The notes below the pieces were generated by a model that saw only the letters and a program-made list of their open reading frames with translations, made no database searches and was not told the DNA's origin. From an uncultured Bryobacterales bacterium (GTDB taxonomy: Bacteria > Acidobacteriota > Terriglobia > Bryobacterales > UBA6623), in assembly GCA_958295955.1 (NCBI GenBank), contig OY282420.1, forward strand, positions 1,564,435 through 1,628,434: 64,000 nt of DNA, read 5' to 3'. Both the position numbers and the translations under genes were made by a program. This document shows positions 1-7,931 of the stretch, one piece after another (the first letter of the stretch is position 1; each line of letters opens with the position of its first letter).

Positions 1-1032
1 AACGAGAACCTGTTCGACCGGCGGCGGCCGCTGGCGATCCCGACCAGCTTGCTGCTGGACGAAGACGGCAGGGTCATCGCGGTTTACCGCGGCGAGACGC
101 GGGCAGCCGAAATATATCGGACGCGGGGCGAGAAGCCGGAGAGCCTGCCCTTCGGCGGCAGATGGATATTGGCGGCGCCTCGGCGGGACTTCGTCGAGCT
201 CGGCGCCGCCTTCGCGGAACGCAATCTGCCGGGGCCGGCGATCGCCATGTTCGAAGAGGCGGCGGCCCGCGGCGTCGAGACGCCGGGGTTGCTCAACAAC
301 TTCGCCGCGGCGCTATTGCAGAGCGGCGAGAGCGAGCGGGCCGAGCGATTGCTGCGGCGGTCGCTGGAAATACGCCCGAATCAGGCCGACGCCCGCGTGA
401 ACCTGGCGGGTCGACTGCTGGCTCGGGGGGCAACCGGCGAAGCGGCGGCAATGCTCGAAGCTTCGTTGGCCGTTTTCCCCGACGATGCGGCGGCGTTGGA
501 CTTGCTGGGGTCGGCGCGCTTCGCGGCCGGCGACCTCGACGCGGCGGAGGCCGCTTACCGCCGCGGACTGGAGCTTGCGCCCGAAAACGCCAATCTGCAC
601 GAGAACCTGGGAGCGCTGCTTGCCGCGGCCGGGCGCTCGCGCGAAGCGCTGGACGAGTTGGAGCAGGCGCGGAAACTGGGCGCGGACTCGGCGCAGCTGC
701 ACATGAATCTCGGCTCGCTCTACATGCAGGGCGGGATGTCCGCCAACGGCTTGTTGGCTTTTCGCCGCGCGGTGCGGGCCGACCCGGCGGACTACGGCGC
801 GAATTTGAATCTGGCGCTGTATTACGCGCAAGCGGGGGACATGCGTCAGGTCTTGCAGTGGGCGCGCGCGGCGAAGGAGGCCGACCCGGAGCGCGCGGAG
901 GCGCCGCTGCTCGAGACTCGGGCTTTAATCGGTCTGGGGCAACGGCCGCAAGCGGCAGAGGTTCTGCGCGGCGTTCTGGAGCGGCATCCGGGGTCGGCCG
1001 AGGCGCAAGCCTTGCTGCGGGAATTGGAATGA
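1..1032 (+). CDS. Redoxin-domain/TPR protein, C-terminal part (5' end outside window)
   Basis: The frame is open from base 1, so the gene starts upstream of the window. A TTG at 49 could serve as a start, but the preceding residues (LAIPTSLLLDEDGRVIAVYRGE read across it) look like the last strands of a TlpA/redoxin thioredoxin fold. About 343 residues are visible. From roughly residue 60 onward there are seven or so degenerate 34-residue TPR units, with repeated A-x-LG/NLG and 'DADARVNLA'-like helices. In Solibacter-like acidobacteria such redoxin-TPR tails occur at the end of long FG-GAP/ASPIC proteins, so the full gene may be much longer. The TPR part probably mediates protein-protein contacts. 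No redox CxxC is visible in the part present. Confidence 0.7.
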   Translation, partial: NENLFDRRRPLAIPTSLLLDEDGRVIAVYRGETRAAEIYRTRGEKPESLPFGGRWILAAPRRDFVELGAAFAERNLPGPAIAMFEEAAARGVETPGLLNNFAAALLQSGESERAERLLRRSLEIRPNQADARVNLAGRLLARGATGEAAAMLEASLAVFPDDAAALDLLGSARFAAGDLDAAEAAYRRGLELAPENANLHENLGALLAAAGRSREALDELEQARKLGADSAQLHMNLGSLYMQGGMSANGLLAFRRAVRADPADYGANLNLALYYAQAGDMRQVLQWARAAKEADPERAEAPLLETRALIGLGQRPQAAEVLRGVLERHPGSAEAQALLRELE

Positions 1033-1126
1033 AGCCGCGAGAACCGGGACCATGACTTTGACGCGAGACTTCAGGGAGACGGTCCGGGCTGCGCATCGAG
1101 GCGCCGGCGGCCAGGGAACCCGTCGC

Positions 1127-1155
1127 TTGAGGCCGCGCCCGGCCGGGTCTAAAAT
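1127..1155 (+). promoter_or_regulatory. Candidate sigma70-type promoter, leaderless spacing
   Basis: TTGAGG at 1127-1132 and TAAAAT at 1150-1155 are separated by 17 bases. The first T of the -10 is 12 bases before the ATG at 1162, so transcription would start at or within a base or two of the start codon. This suggests a leaderless or nearly leaderless mRNA for the BtuF-like gene. Confidence 0.45.
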
Positions 1156-1161
1156 CGAGGC

Positions 1162-2112
1162 ATGTCCGCGGCGGACGAGTTGCGCATTCTTCCTCTGCTT
1201 GCCAGCGCCACGGAGATCGTTTGCGCGCTGGGATTCCGCGACCGCATGGTCGGGCGGTCTCACGAGTGCGATTTCCCGCCCGACGTGACGGCGCTGCCGG
1301 TCGCTACCGCGCCGCGATTCGATGTCAACGGCGCGAGCCGCGAGATCGATGCGCGCGTCAAGTCTCTTCTGGCGGAATCGGTCGTTGCCGATGCGCTGGG
1401 GGTCTATAGGGTCTTCCCCGAAAAATTGCGCGAGCTGCGTCCGACGCACATCGTGACCCAGACGCAGTGCGCCGTCTGCGCGGTGAGCTTGCGCGACGTC
1501 GAGGCCGCCGCGGCGGAAGCCGCCGGCTGCGCGGCGGAGATCGTTTCTCTGCAACCGAACTCGCTTGCCGACGTTTGGGCCGATTTCATGCGCGTCGCGT
1601 CGGCGTTGGGGGATACCGAGGCCGGCGTGAAACTCGTCGCGGAGTCGCAGAATCGGATGGCGGCGGTCGAAGCGAAGACCCGCGCGATCGCGCGGCCCCC
1701 CGGCGTTGCGGGGATCGAATGGGCGGATCCGTTGATGGCCTGGGGAAACTGGATGCCCGAGTTGACGCTCATGGCCGGCGGCCGCAGCCTGTTCGGCAAG
1801 GCCGGCGCGCATTCGCCTCGGCTCGCATACGAGGAACTGGCCGCTGCCGATCCGGACGCAATCGTTCTCAGCCTCTGCGGATTCGACATCGAGCGCGCGC
1901 GGCAAGACCTCGCTCTGCTCGAAGCCCGGCCGGGCTGGCGCAGCTTGCGGGCCGTCCGCGGCGGACAGGTCTTTCTCACCGACGGCAATCGTTTTTTCAA
2001 CCGCCCCGGTCCGCGTCTGGTGGAATCGCTTGAAATTCTGGCGGAGATACTGCATCCGGAGATGTTTTCGTTCGGGCGCGAAGGCAGCGGTTGGGCGCGG
2101 GCGGTTCTTTGA
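1162..2112 (+). CDS. BtuF-like cobalamin/Fe-siderophore-type periplasmic-binding-fold protein
   Basis: 316 residues with the class III periplasmic-binding fold used for cobalamin and ferric siderophores. The start (ILPLLASATEIVCALG) is the usual first beta-alpha unit, and family-typical segments SHECDFP near residue 34, TQTQCAVC near residue 99 and DGNRFFNRPGPRL near the end are present. There is no signal peptide or lipobox, unlike true BtuF, so it belongs to the common leaderless cobalamin-binding-protein group whose location and partner are uncertain. No BtuCD permease or ATPase genes lie nearby. The ATG is preceded by a candidate promoter at 1127-1155. Transport or B12 sensing is inferred. 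The window also encodes a B12-dependent ribonucleotide reductase (53651-56452), which would need cobalamin. Confidence 0.75.
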   Translation: MSAADELRILPLLASATEIVCALGFRDRMVGRSHECDFPPDVTALPVATAPRFDVNGASREIDARVKSLLAESVVADALGVYRVFPEKLRELRPTHIVTQTQCAVCAVSLRDVEAAAAEAAGCAAEIVSLQPNSLADVWADFMRVASALGDTEAGVKLVAESQNRMAAVEAKTRAIARPPGVAGIEWADPLMAWGNWMPELTLMAGGRSLFGKAGAHSPRLAYEELAAADPDAIVLSLCGFDIERARQDLALLEARPGWRSLRAVRGGQVFLTDGNRFFNRPGPRLVESLEILAEILHPEMFSFGREGSGWARAVL

Positions 2113-2132
2113 CAGGACAGGCGGCCGTCATT

Positions 2133-2170
2133 GGCGCGTACACGATACGGAGGCGCGTACACGATACGGA
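2133..2170. repeat. Two perfect tandem 19-bp repeats upstream of TonB receptor gene
   Basis: The 19-base unit GGCGCGTACACGATACGGA occurs twice head to tail (2133-2151 and 2152-2170), directly before an AT-rich stretch and the start codon at 2262. Position and exact repetition suit an activator or repressor binding site, but a recent slippage duplication would look the same. A TATACT at 2246-2251 could be a -10, only 16 bases before the ATG. Confidence 0.5.
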
Positions 2171-2261
2171 GTGGAAATTTTCAATAATTTTCGTAAATTT
2201 CGAGCAAAATTTTCGAGAGGGCAACGAAAAAGCGTGGCGCCTGTATATACTGGTTCATACT

Positions 2262-5200
2262 ATGCGCAAACAAAAACAGAAACTTTTGTTACCCGCCTAC
2301 CTACCATGGCAAGGTTGCGTCGCGTTTCTTGCGGCGTGCCTGATCGCGCTGTCGGCGCCGGCGCTTCGGGCCCAATCCGGAGCAAGCAACCTGAGCGGTT
2401 CGACGACCGACTCCAGCGGAGGAGCCATGGCCGGCGCCATGATTATCGTCTCGAACATCGAGAACGGAGCGGAAAGGTCCGCCGAGACGGACGCCTCCGG
2501 CAATTACAGCTTCCCCCAGTTGCCGCCCGGCGCCTACTTTCTGTTGGCGCAGAGCGCGGGCTTCGCCGACGTCATGATCGAAGGGCTCGAGGTGCGCGTC
2601 AATACGAACACGACCATCCCCATCGTCTTCGAAACTCTGGAAACCGTCACGGAGACGGTTACCGTCAGCGCCGACACCGTGCAATTGAACACGACCGACG
2701 CTTCGGTCGGCAAATCGTTCGGCACGCGGCCGATCCGCCAGTTGCCGCTCAACGCGCGCAACCCGGCCGGCCTGCTCTCGCTGCAGGCGGGGGTCACCTT
2801 TCTGAGCTCCGATCCCCAGGATGCCCGGCGCGGAAACGATATCCGCAACGGCTCGGTGAACGGAGCCCAGAGCAACCAGTCGAACGTTACGCTCGACGGC
2901 GTCGATGTCAATGACCAGAACGCGCTCCGGCCGTTCACGAGCGTTCTGCGCAACACCTTGGATTCGATCCAGGAGTTCCGCGTGGTGACCACGACGGCGA
3001 ACGCAGATCTGGGCCGCACGTCCGGCGGGCAGGTCTCTCTGGTGACCAAAAGCGGCTCGAACGAGATCCACGGGTCGCTGTACGAGTTCCACCGCAACAC
3101 GGTCACGGCGGCGAACGATTTCTTCAACAACAGCGCCGGCGTGGAGCGCGCGAAGCTCATCCGCAACGTCTTCGGCGGCTCCGTCGGCGGCCCCGTCAAG
3201 CGCGACCGCGCCTTCTTCTTCTTCAACTACGAAGGCCGCCGGGACGCGAGCGATGGCGGCACCGTGCGCACCGTGCCGGGGGACTCGATGCGCAACGGCT
3301 CACTCCGCTACCTGACTGCAAACGGCAATGTGCAGGAGCTCGACCCTGCGTTCATTCGAGACATCGATCCGCTAAACATCGGCTCCAATGCCGCCACGCT
3401 CGATTATTTTCGTTCCTTCCCGGCTCCGAACGACTCCACCGTGGGAGACGGCTTGAACACGGCCGGCTACCGCTTCACGGCCTCGACTCCGCTGATTTGG
3501 AACACTTATATTTCCAAAGTGGATTGGAACGCTGACCGCAACGGCGCGCACCGCATGTTCGTCCGCCTCAATTATCAGAAAGACAGTATCCTGGGGTTGC
3601 CGCAATTCCCGGGCCTCCCCGCGAACAGGGAAACGAAAGACACCAGCCGCGGGGTGGCATTCGGCTACACCGCCCTGTTGGGCAGCAGCGTCGTCAGCAA
3701 CTTCCGCTATGGCTTTACCGGGCAAAAGGTCGATCAAACGGGGGTTCAGACCGGCTCGAGGGTAAGCCTCGGCGACAGCCTTTTCGACAATCCCCTGGGC
3801 ACGACAACGTCCTTGAACACCTATCTGCCGGTGCAGACCGTGGCGGAAGACGTTTCCGTGATGCGCGGTCCGCACACGATACAGTTCGGCGGAGTCTTCC
3901 GTTCGATTCGAAACCGCCGCCAAGCATTCGGAACCGGCTACCATTTCGCCAAGCAGGCGGCCTGGGCCATTGCGGACTGGGAAGCGATTGAGTCGCGTCT
4001 CCCCGCGGCGCCCGCCAATAGAGGAACCTTTCGGGAGTATATGGCGACTACCCTCGGACTCATCAATTTCGTTACAGCGAATTACAACTTCGATCTCGAC
4101 GGAAACCCCTTGCCGTCGGAAGACCCGACGCAGCGCACGTACGGGAAGGAGGAACTGGAACTCTACTTCCAAGACACTTGGCGCGTCAAGCCGGGTCTGA
4201 CCGTCACGGGCGGTCTGCGCTGGTCGCTGATTCCGCCGGTCCGCGAAGTGAATGGATTACAGGTCAGCATCACCCCTCGAATTGGGGACTATATCGCGCT
4301 CCGGGAGGAGTTGGCCGAGGCCGGTCGGCCCACCCGCGAAGCGGGCCCGATCAGCTACGTGGCGGCCGGCGGCGCGCAAGGGGAGCCGCTCTGGAACACG
4401 AGTTTTACGAATTTCTCGCCGCGCATCGCCGTGGCCTTCTCGCCGCAAGCACGGGACGGCTTTTTAGCCAAACTGTCCGGCGGTCCCGGCAAGACCTCGA
4501 TCCGAGCCGGCGCGGGACTCTTCTACAACATTTTCGGGATGGGCATGGTCCAGATGCTCGACCGCAACGCGTTCGGCCTCTCCAGCAGTTTGACGCAGAA
4601 CACCTTCCAGCTCACTAACGCGCCGCGCTTCTCGGGGCTCTCGGATATACCCGCTGCGGGACTGCTGCCGCCGCCGAGCGGAGGTCCCAGCACGCCGCCG
4701 AATAGCGGCGCTTGGAGTCAGGGAATCGACTCGAGCGTGCAGGCGCCGTACAGCATCAATCCGACGGTCTTCGTTTCCCGGGAACTGGGCGGCGGATTCA
4801 TAGCCGAAGTCGGCTATGTCGGCAGGCTCGGACGCAGGCTGCTCACCAACGACACTGCCGCGGCTCAGTACGTCAACTTCAGGGATCCCACGTCCGGCGA
4901 GTACCTGCTGGATGCGCTCAGGGGGCTGGAAATGCAAATCCGCGACGGCCGTCCGGTCTCCGCTATCGGTCCGGTCGCGTTTTGGGAGAACTTGTATTCG
5001 AATGCCGCCACGCCGGAAATGACAGCGACGCAGCGCGTTTATCAGGTTATCAGCAACACGTCCCCCGACACAGGCACCGCGTTAACGGGGCTCGACGGTG
5101 TCTGGGGCTGCAGCCCGTTCTGCAGCGACTTAGGGGCGGGAACGTTCATGAGCCCTCAATTCTGGGCTTTCGATGCATTGCGCTCGTTCGGGACATCGAC

Positions 5201-6014
5201 TTACCACTCTATGCAAGCGTCGTTGCGCAAGTCCTTCTCCAGCGGTTTCCAGTTCGACCTTAACTACACGCTTTCCAAATCCAATGACTTGGTGTCCGTT
5301 GGCGAACGGCCCGGCGTAGGCGTAAGATTCGGCCAGCAACCTTCCGATACCTACTGGTCAACGCACACCGTGATCAACTCTTGGGATCGCGAGGGGCAGC
5401 GGGCGGCCTCCGATTTCGACATGCGCCATCAAGCGAACGCCAATTGGGTCGTGGAGTTGCCGTTCGGGAAGGGCAAGCCGTTCTTGAACGGCGCCGGTCC
5501 GGCGGGGCAGGCACTGCTGGGCGGCTGGCAGTTAAGCGGCCTCTTCCGCCTTACATCCGGTCTTCCGCTCAGTGTAACCAACGGTCTTGCCTGGCCGACA
5601 TGCTATTGCTACAGACATTTTGCCGAAGTTGACGGAACGATTCCGGAACAGACGAATACCAAGAACGCGAGGCTGATCGGCGGCGGAACGGGACCGAACA
5701 TATTCAGCAATCCGGAAACCGCTCTTGCCTCGTTCAGGCAGGTGTTTCCCGGTGAGGTCGGGCAACGCAACAACCTGCGGGGCCACGGTGTCTTCTCCAT
5801 CGACATGGCCATCGGCAAGCGCTTTCAGATGCCTTTCGAGGGGCACAGCCTGCAATTTCGAGCAGAGGCATTCAACCTGACGAATAGCGTCCGTTTCAAC
5901 ACTGCCGTTCTCGATACTCTGGACCTGTCAACCGGGTCCGCATCGTTCGGCAACTACAGCCTGCTGATGGTCCCGCCGCGGGTCGTGCAATTCGGCATGC
6001 GCTACGAGTTCTAG
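2262..6014 (+). CDS. TonB-dependent receptor with carboxypeptidase-regulatory-like domain
   Basis: About 1,250 residues from the ATG at 2262. The open frame extends back to 2091, but the signal peptide begins here (MRKQKQK, a hydrophobic core, cleavage near APALRAQ at residue 38). Residues ~45-125 form a CarboxypepD_reg-like beta-sandwich (GAMAGAMIIVSN...DASGNYSFPQLPPG...). Residues ~130-270 are a TonB plug, with the GQVSLVTKSGSNEIHGSLYE segment typical of acidobacterial Oar-like receptors. The rest is an outer-membrane beta-barrel ending in ...RYEF, with the terminal Phe recognised by the Bam machinery. Such receptors usually import carbohydrates or other oligomers. The next gene, rhamnulokinase, starts three bases after this stop, which hints at rhamnose-containing glycans, but substrate cannot be read from the barrel. 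Confidence 0.9.
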   Translation: MRKQKQKLLLPAYLPWQGCVAFLAACLIALSAPALRAQSGASNLSGSTTDSSGGAMAGAMIIVSNIENGAERSAETDASGNYSFPQLPPGAYFLLAQSAGFADVMIEGLEVRVNTNTTIPIVFETLETVTETVTVSADTVQLNTTDASVGKSFGTRPIRQLPLNARNPAGLLSLQAGVTFLSSDPQDARRGNDIRNGSVNGAQSNQSNVTLDGVDVNDQNALRPFTSVLRNTLDSIQEFRVVTTTANADLGRTSGGQVSLVTKSGSNEIHGSLYEFHRNTVTAANDFFNNSAGVERAKLIRNVFGGSVGGPVKRDRAFFFFNYEGRRDASDGGTVRTVPGDSMRNGSLRYLTANGNVQELDPAFIRDIDPLNIGSNAATLDYFRSFPAPNDSTVGDGLNTAGYRFTASTPLIWNTYISKVDWNADRNGAHRMFVRLNYQKDSILGLPQFPGLPANRETKDTSRGVAFGYTALLGSSVVSNFRYGFTGQKVDQTGVQTGSRVSLGDSLFDNPLGTTTSLNTYLPVQTVAEDVSVMRGPHTIQFGGVFRSIRNRRQAFGTGYHFAKQAAWAIADWEAIESRLPAAPANRGTFREYMATTLGLINFVTANYNFDLDGNPLPSEDPTQRTYGKEELELYFQDTWRVKPGLTVTGGLRWSLIPPVREVNGLQVSITPRIGDYIALREELAEAGRPTREAGPISYVAAGGAQGEPLWNTSFTNFSPRIAVAFSPQARDGFLAKLSGGPGKTSIRAGAGLFYNIFGMGMVQMLDRNAFGLSSSLTQNTFQLTNAPRFSGLSDIPAAGLLPPPSGGPSTPPNSGAWSQGIDSSVQAPYSINPTVFVSRELGGGFIAEVGYVGRLGRRLLTNDTAAAQYVNFRDPTSGEYLLDALRGLEMQIRDGRPVSAIGPVAFWENLYSNAATPEMTATQRVYQVISNTSPDTGTALTGLDGVWGCSPFCSDLGAGTFMSPQFWAFDALRSFGTSTYHSMQASLRKSFSSGFQFDLNYTLSKSNDLVSVGERPGVGVRFGQQPSDTYWSTHTVINSWDREGQRAASDFDMRHQANANWVVELPFGKGKPFLNGAGPAGQALLGGWQLSGLFRLTSGLPLSVTNGLAWPTCYCYRHFAEVDGTIPEQTNTKNARLIGGGTGPNIFSNPETALASFRQVFPGEVGQRNNLRGHGVFSIDMAIGKRFQMPFEGHSLQFRAEAFNLTNSVRFNTAVLDTLDLSTGSASFGNYSLLMVPPRVVQFGMRYEF

Positions 6015-6017
6015 CCG

Positions 6018-7469
6018 TTGGCCCGGACCGAAAATTACGTTGCCGTCGATCTGGGCGCAGGCAGCGGCCGTGTCGTCCTCGGTAGCTTCGACGGCGAGCG
6101 GATTTCGCTGAAGGAATTGCACCGTTTTGCGAACCCCGCAATCGAGGTGCTGGGGCATTTGCACTGGGATGCGCTGCGCCTTTTCAGCGAAATGAAAGAG
6201 GGGCTGCGCAAGGCCGCGGCGTTCAAACCCGTCTCGCTCGGCGTGGATACCTGGGGCGTCGATTTTGCGCTGCTCGACCGCAACGGAGCGCTGATCGGCA
6301 ATCCCTTTCACTATCGCGACAGCCGCACCAACGGCATGCAGGCGCGGGCGTTCGAGGTCGTTTCGCGCGAAGAGATCTTCGAGCATACCGGGCTGCAGTT
6401 CATGGAGTGCAACAGCCTCTATCAACTGCTGGCGATGAAGGGCTCGGCGGCGCTGGATGCGGCGCAGACGCTGCTGATGATGCCCGATCTTTTTCACTAC
6501 TGGTTCACCGGCGTCCGGACGTGCGAGTATTCCGACGCGACGACAACGCAGTTCTTCGACCCGCGGAAACGGACGTGGGCAACGCCGTTGCTGGAGAAGT
6601 TGGGATTGCCGACGAAAATCTGCGCCGAGATCGTCGAGCCGGGAACGCTGATCGGAGCGCTGCGCGGCGCAGTGGCGGCGGAGTGCGGCGCCGGTCCGAT
6701 GGCAGTCGTCGCGCCGGCTGCCCACGACACGGGCTCGGCGGTCGCCGCCGTGCCGGCGGAACCGGGCGATTGGGCCTACATCAGTTCCGGGACGTGGTCG
6801 CTGCTCGGGGTCGAGACTCCCAAGCCTCACGTGACTCCGGCGGTTCTCGAGAAGAATTTCACCAATGAAGGCGGCGTTTTCGGCGCCACCCGCCTGTTGA
6901 AGAACATTTGCGGCATGTGGCTGCTCGAAGAATGCCGCCGCGAGTGGTCGCGGCAGGGCATCGCCACCGACTACGCGCAGCTTTGCCGCGACGCCGAGGC
7001 TTGTGCGGCGTTCCGCTCGCTGATCGACGTGGACGATCCGCTCTTCATCGCGCCGGGGAACATGCCGGGCCGCATCCGCGAGTGGTGCATGAAGAGCGGT
7101 CAACCGGCTCCCGAGACTCCGGGGCAGTTCGCGCGGGCGATTTTCGAGAGCCTGGCGTTGAAATACCGGTCGGTGCTGAACGACTTGGCCGCGATCACCG
7201 GAAGGGCGCCGCGGACGTTGCACATCGTCGGCGGCGGCTCGCAAAACGCGCTGCTGTGTCAATATGCCGCCGATGCCGCGGGCATACCGGCGGTCGCCGG
7301 TCCGGTGGAAGCGACGGCGGCGGGGAACGTATTGCTGCAGGCGATCGCCGCGGGGCGGATTGCCGACCACGCCGAGGCGCGCGAGGCGGCGCGGCGCTCG
7401 TTCGCGCCGCGCCGCTACGAGCCCTCGCCAAGCGCCCCCGACTGGGCCGCAGCCGCCGCCCGGCTTTGA
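6018..7469 (+). CDS. rhaB: L-rhamnulokinase (FGGY kinase family)
   Basis: 483 residues. It phosphorylates L-rhamnulose with ATP to L-rhamnulose 1-phosphate in the cytoplasm. The FGGY/actin-like ATPase signatures are present: DLGAGSGRVVLG at the N-terminus, DTWGVDFAL near residue 80, a central SSGTWSLLG, and a late GGGSQN that contacts ATP. These match rhamnulokinases better than xylulo- or glycerol kinases. The start used is TTG at 6018, three bases after the TonB receptor stop, so the two genes are probably co-transcribed. The matching isomerase rhaA lies about 28 kb away at 35725-36978, so the pathway is split. It converges on the dnd operon, with 72 bases between stops and no clear terminator. 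Confidence 0.87.
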   Translation: MARTENYVAVDLGAGSGRVVLGSFDGERISLKELHRFANPAIEVLGHLHWDALRLFSEMKEGLRKAAAFKPVSLGVDTWGVDFALLDRNGALIGNPFHYRDSRTNGMQARAFEVVSREEIFEHTGLQFMECNSLYQLLAMKGSAALDAAQTLLMMPDLFHYWFTGVRTCEYSDATTTQFFDPRKRTWATPLLEKLGLPTKICAEIVEPGTLIGALRGAVAAECGAGPMAVVAPAAHDTGSAVAAVPAEPGDWAYISSGTWSLLGVETPKPHVTPAVLEKNFTNEGGVFGATRLLKNICGMWLLEECRREWSRQGIATDYAQLCRDAEACAAFRSLIDVDDPLFIAPGNMPGRIREWCMKSGQPAPETPGQFARAIFESLALKYRSVLNDLAAITGRAPRTLHIVGGGSQNALLCQYAADAAGIPAVAGPVEATAAGNVLLQAIAAGRIADHAEAREAARRSFAPRRYEPSPSAPDWAAAAARL

Positions 7470-7541
7470 CCCGCCCGCAGCCGGGTTGGGACGGTTTGGT
7501 TTTTCCGATTTCAGAGTATTGGGGTTGTCTTCTTCGCCGCA

Positions 7542-7931
7542 TCAATCAGGCGGGGCAACTGCCAACGAGACCAGGTCGTCGATTTTGCGCAGTTTCCTGT
7601 TGCCGGCGAGATACGAGATTCCGCGGTGCAGGTGCAGGCGAAACTGTTGGCCGAGTGTCTCGGAGTCCAGGGGGAGGCCGTCGCGCAACAACCGCTCCTT
7701 CAGAAGCGCCATGTACAGGTCGGCATGATGGCCACCGAAAACCTTCCAACTCATTTCAATGTTACTGTTGGCCGGGATTCTGGCCAGAGGCGGAATGCCT
7801 TGTTCGGAAAGCGACAGGCAGAAGCCCCAACGGCACAGCACGTTCCAGTTTTTGATTCCCGTCACCCGCTTCAGCTTGGTGAGTCGATCCTTTGCCTGTT
7901 GGGAGACCTTGATGTTCTCGATTGCCGTCAC
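7542..7931 (-). CDS. dndE: DNA phosphorothioation protein DndE
   Basis: 129 residues. DndE is the small last component of the DndCDE complex that replaces a non-bridging phosphate oxygen of DNA with sulfur; it binds nicked dsDNA in characterised systems. The N-terminal helical segment with KLKRVTGIKNWNVLCRWG and the family hallmark NIEMSWKVFGGHH near residue 60 are both present. The start overlaps the dndD stop by 4 bases (ATGA), which indicates translational coupling. It is the last gene of dndBCDE; no dndFGH follows, and the next gene downstream is the convergent rhamnulokinase gene. Confidence 0.9.
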   Translation of the reverse strand: MTAIENIKVSQQAKDRLTKLKRVTGIKNWNVLCRWGFCLSLSEQGIPPLARIPANSNIEMSWKVFGGHHADLYMALLKERLLRDGLPLDSETLGQQFRLHLHRGISYLAGNRKLRKIDDLVSLAVAPPD

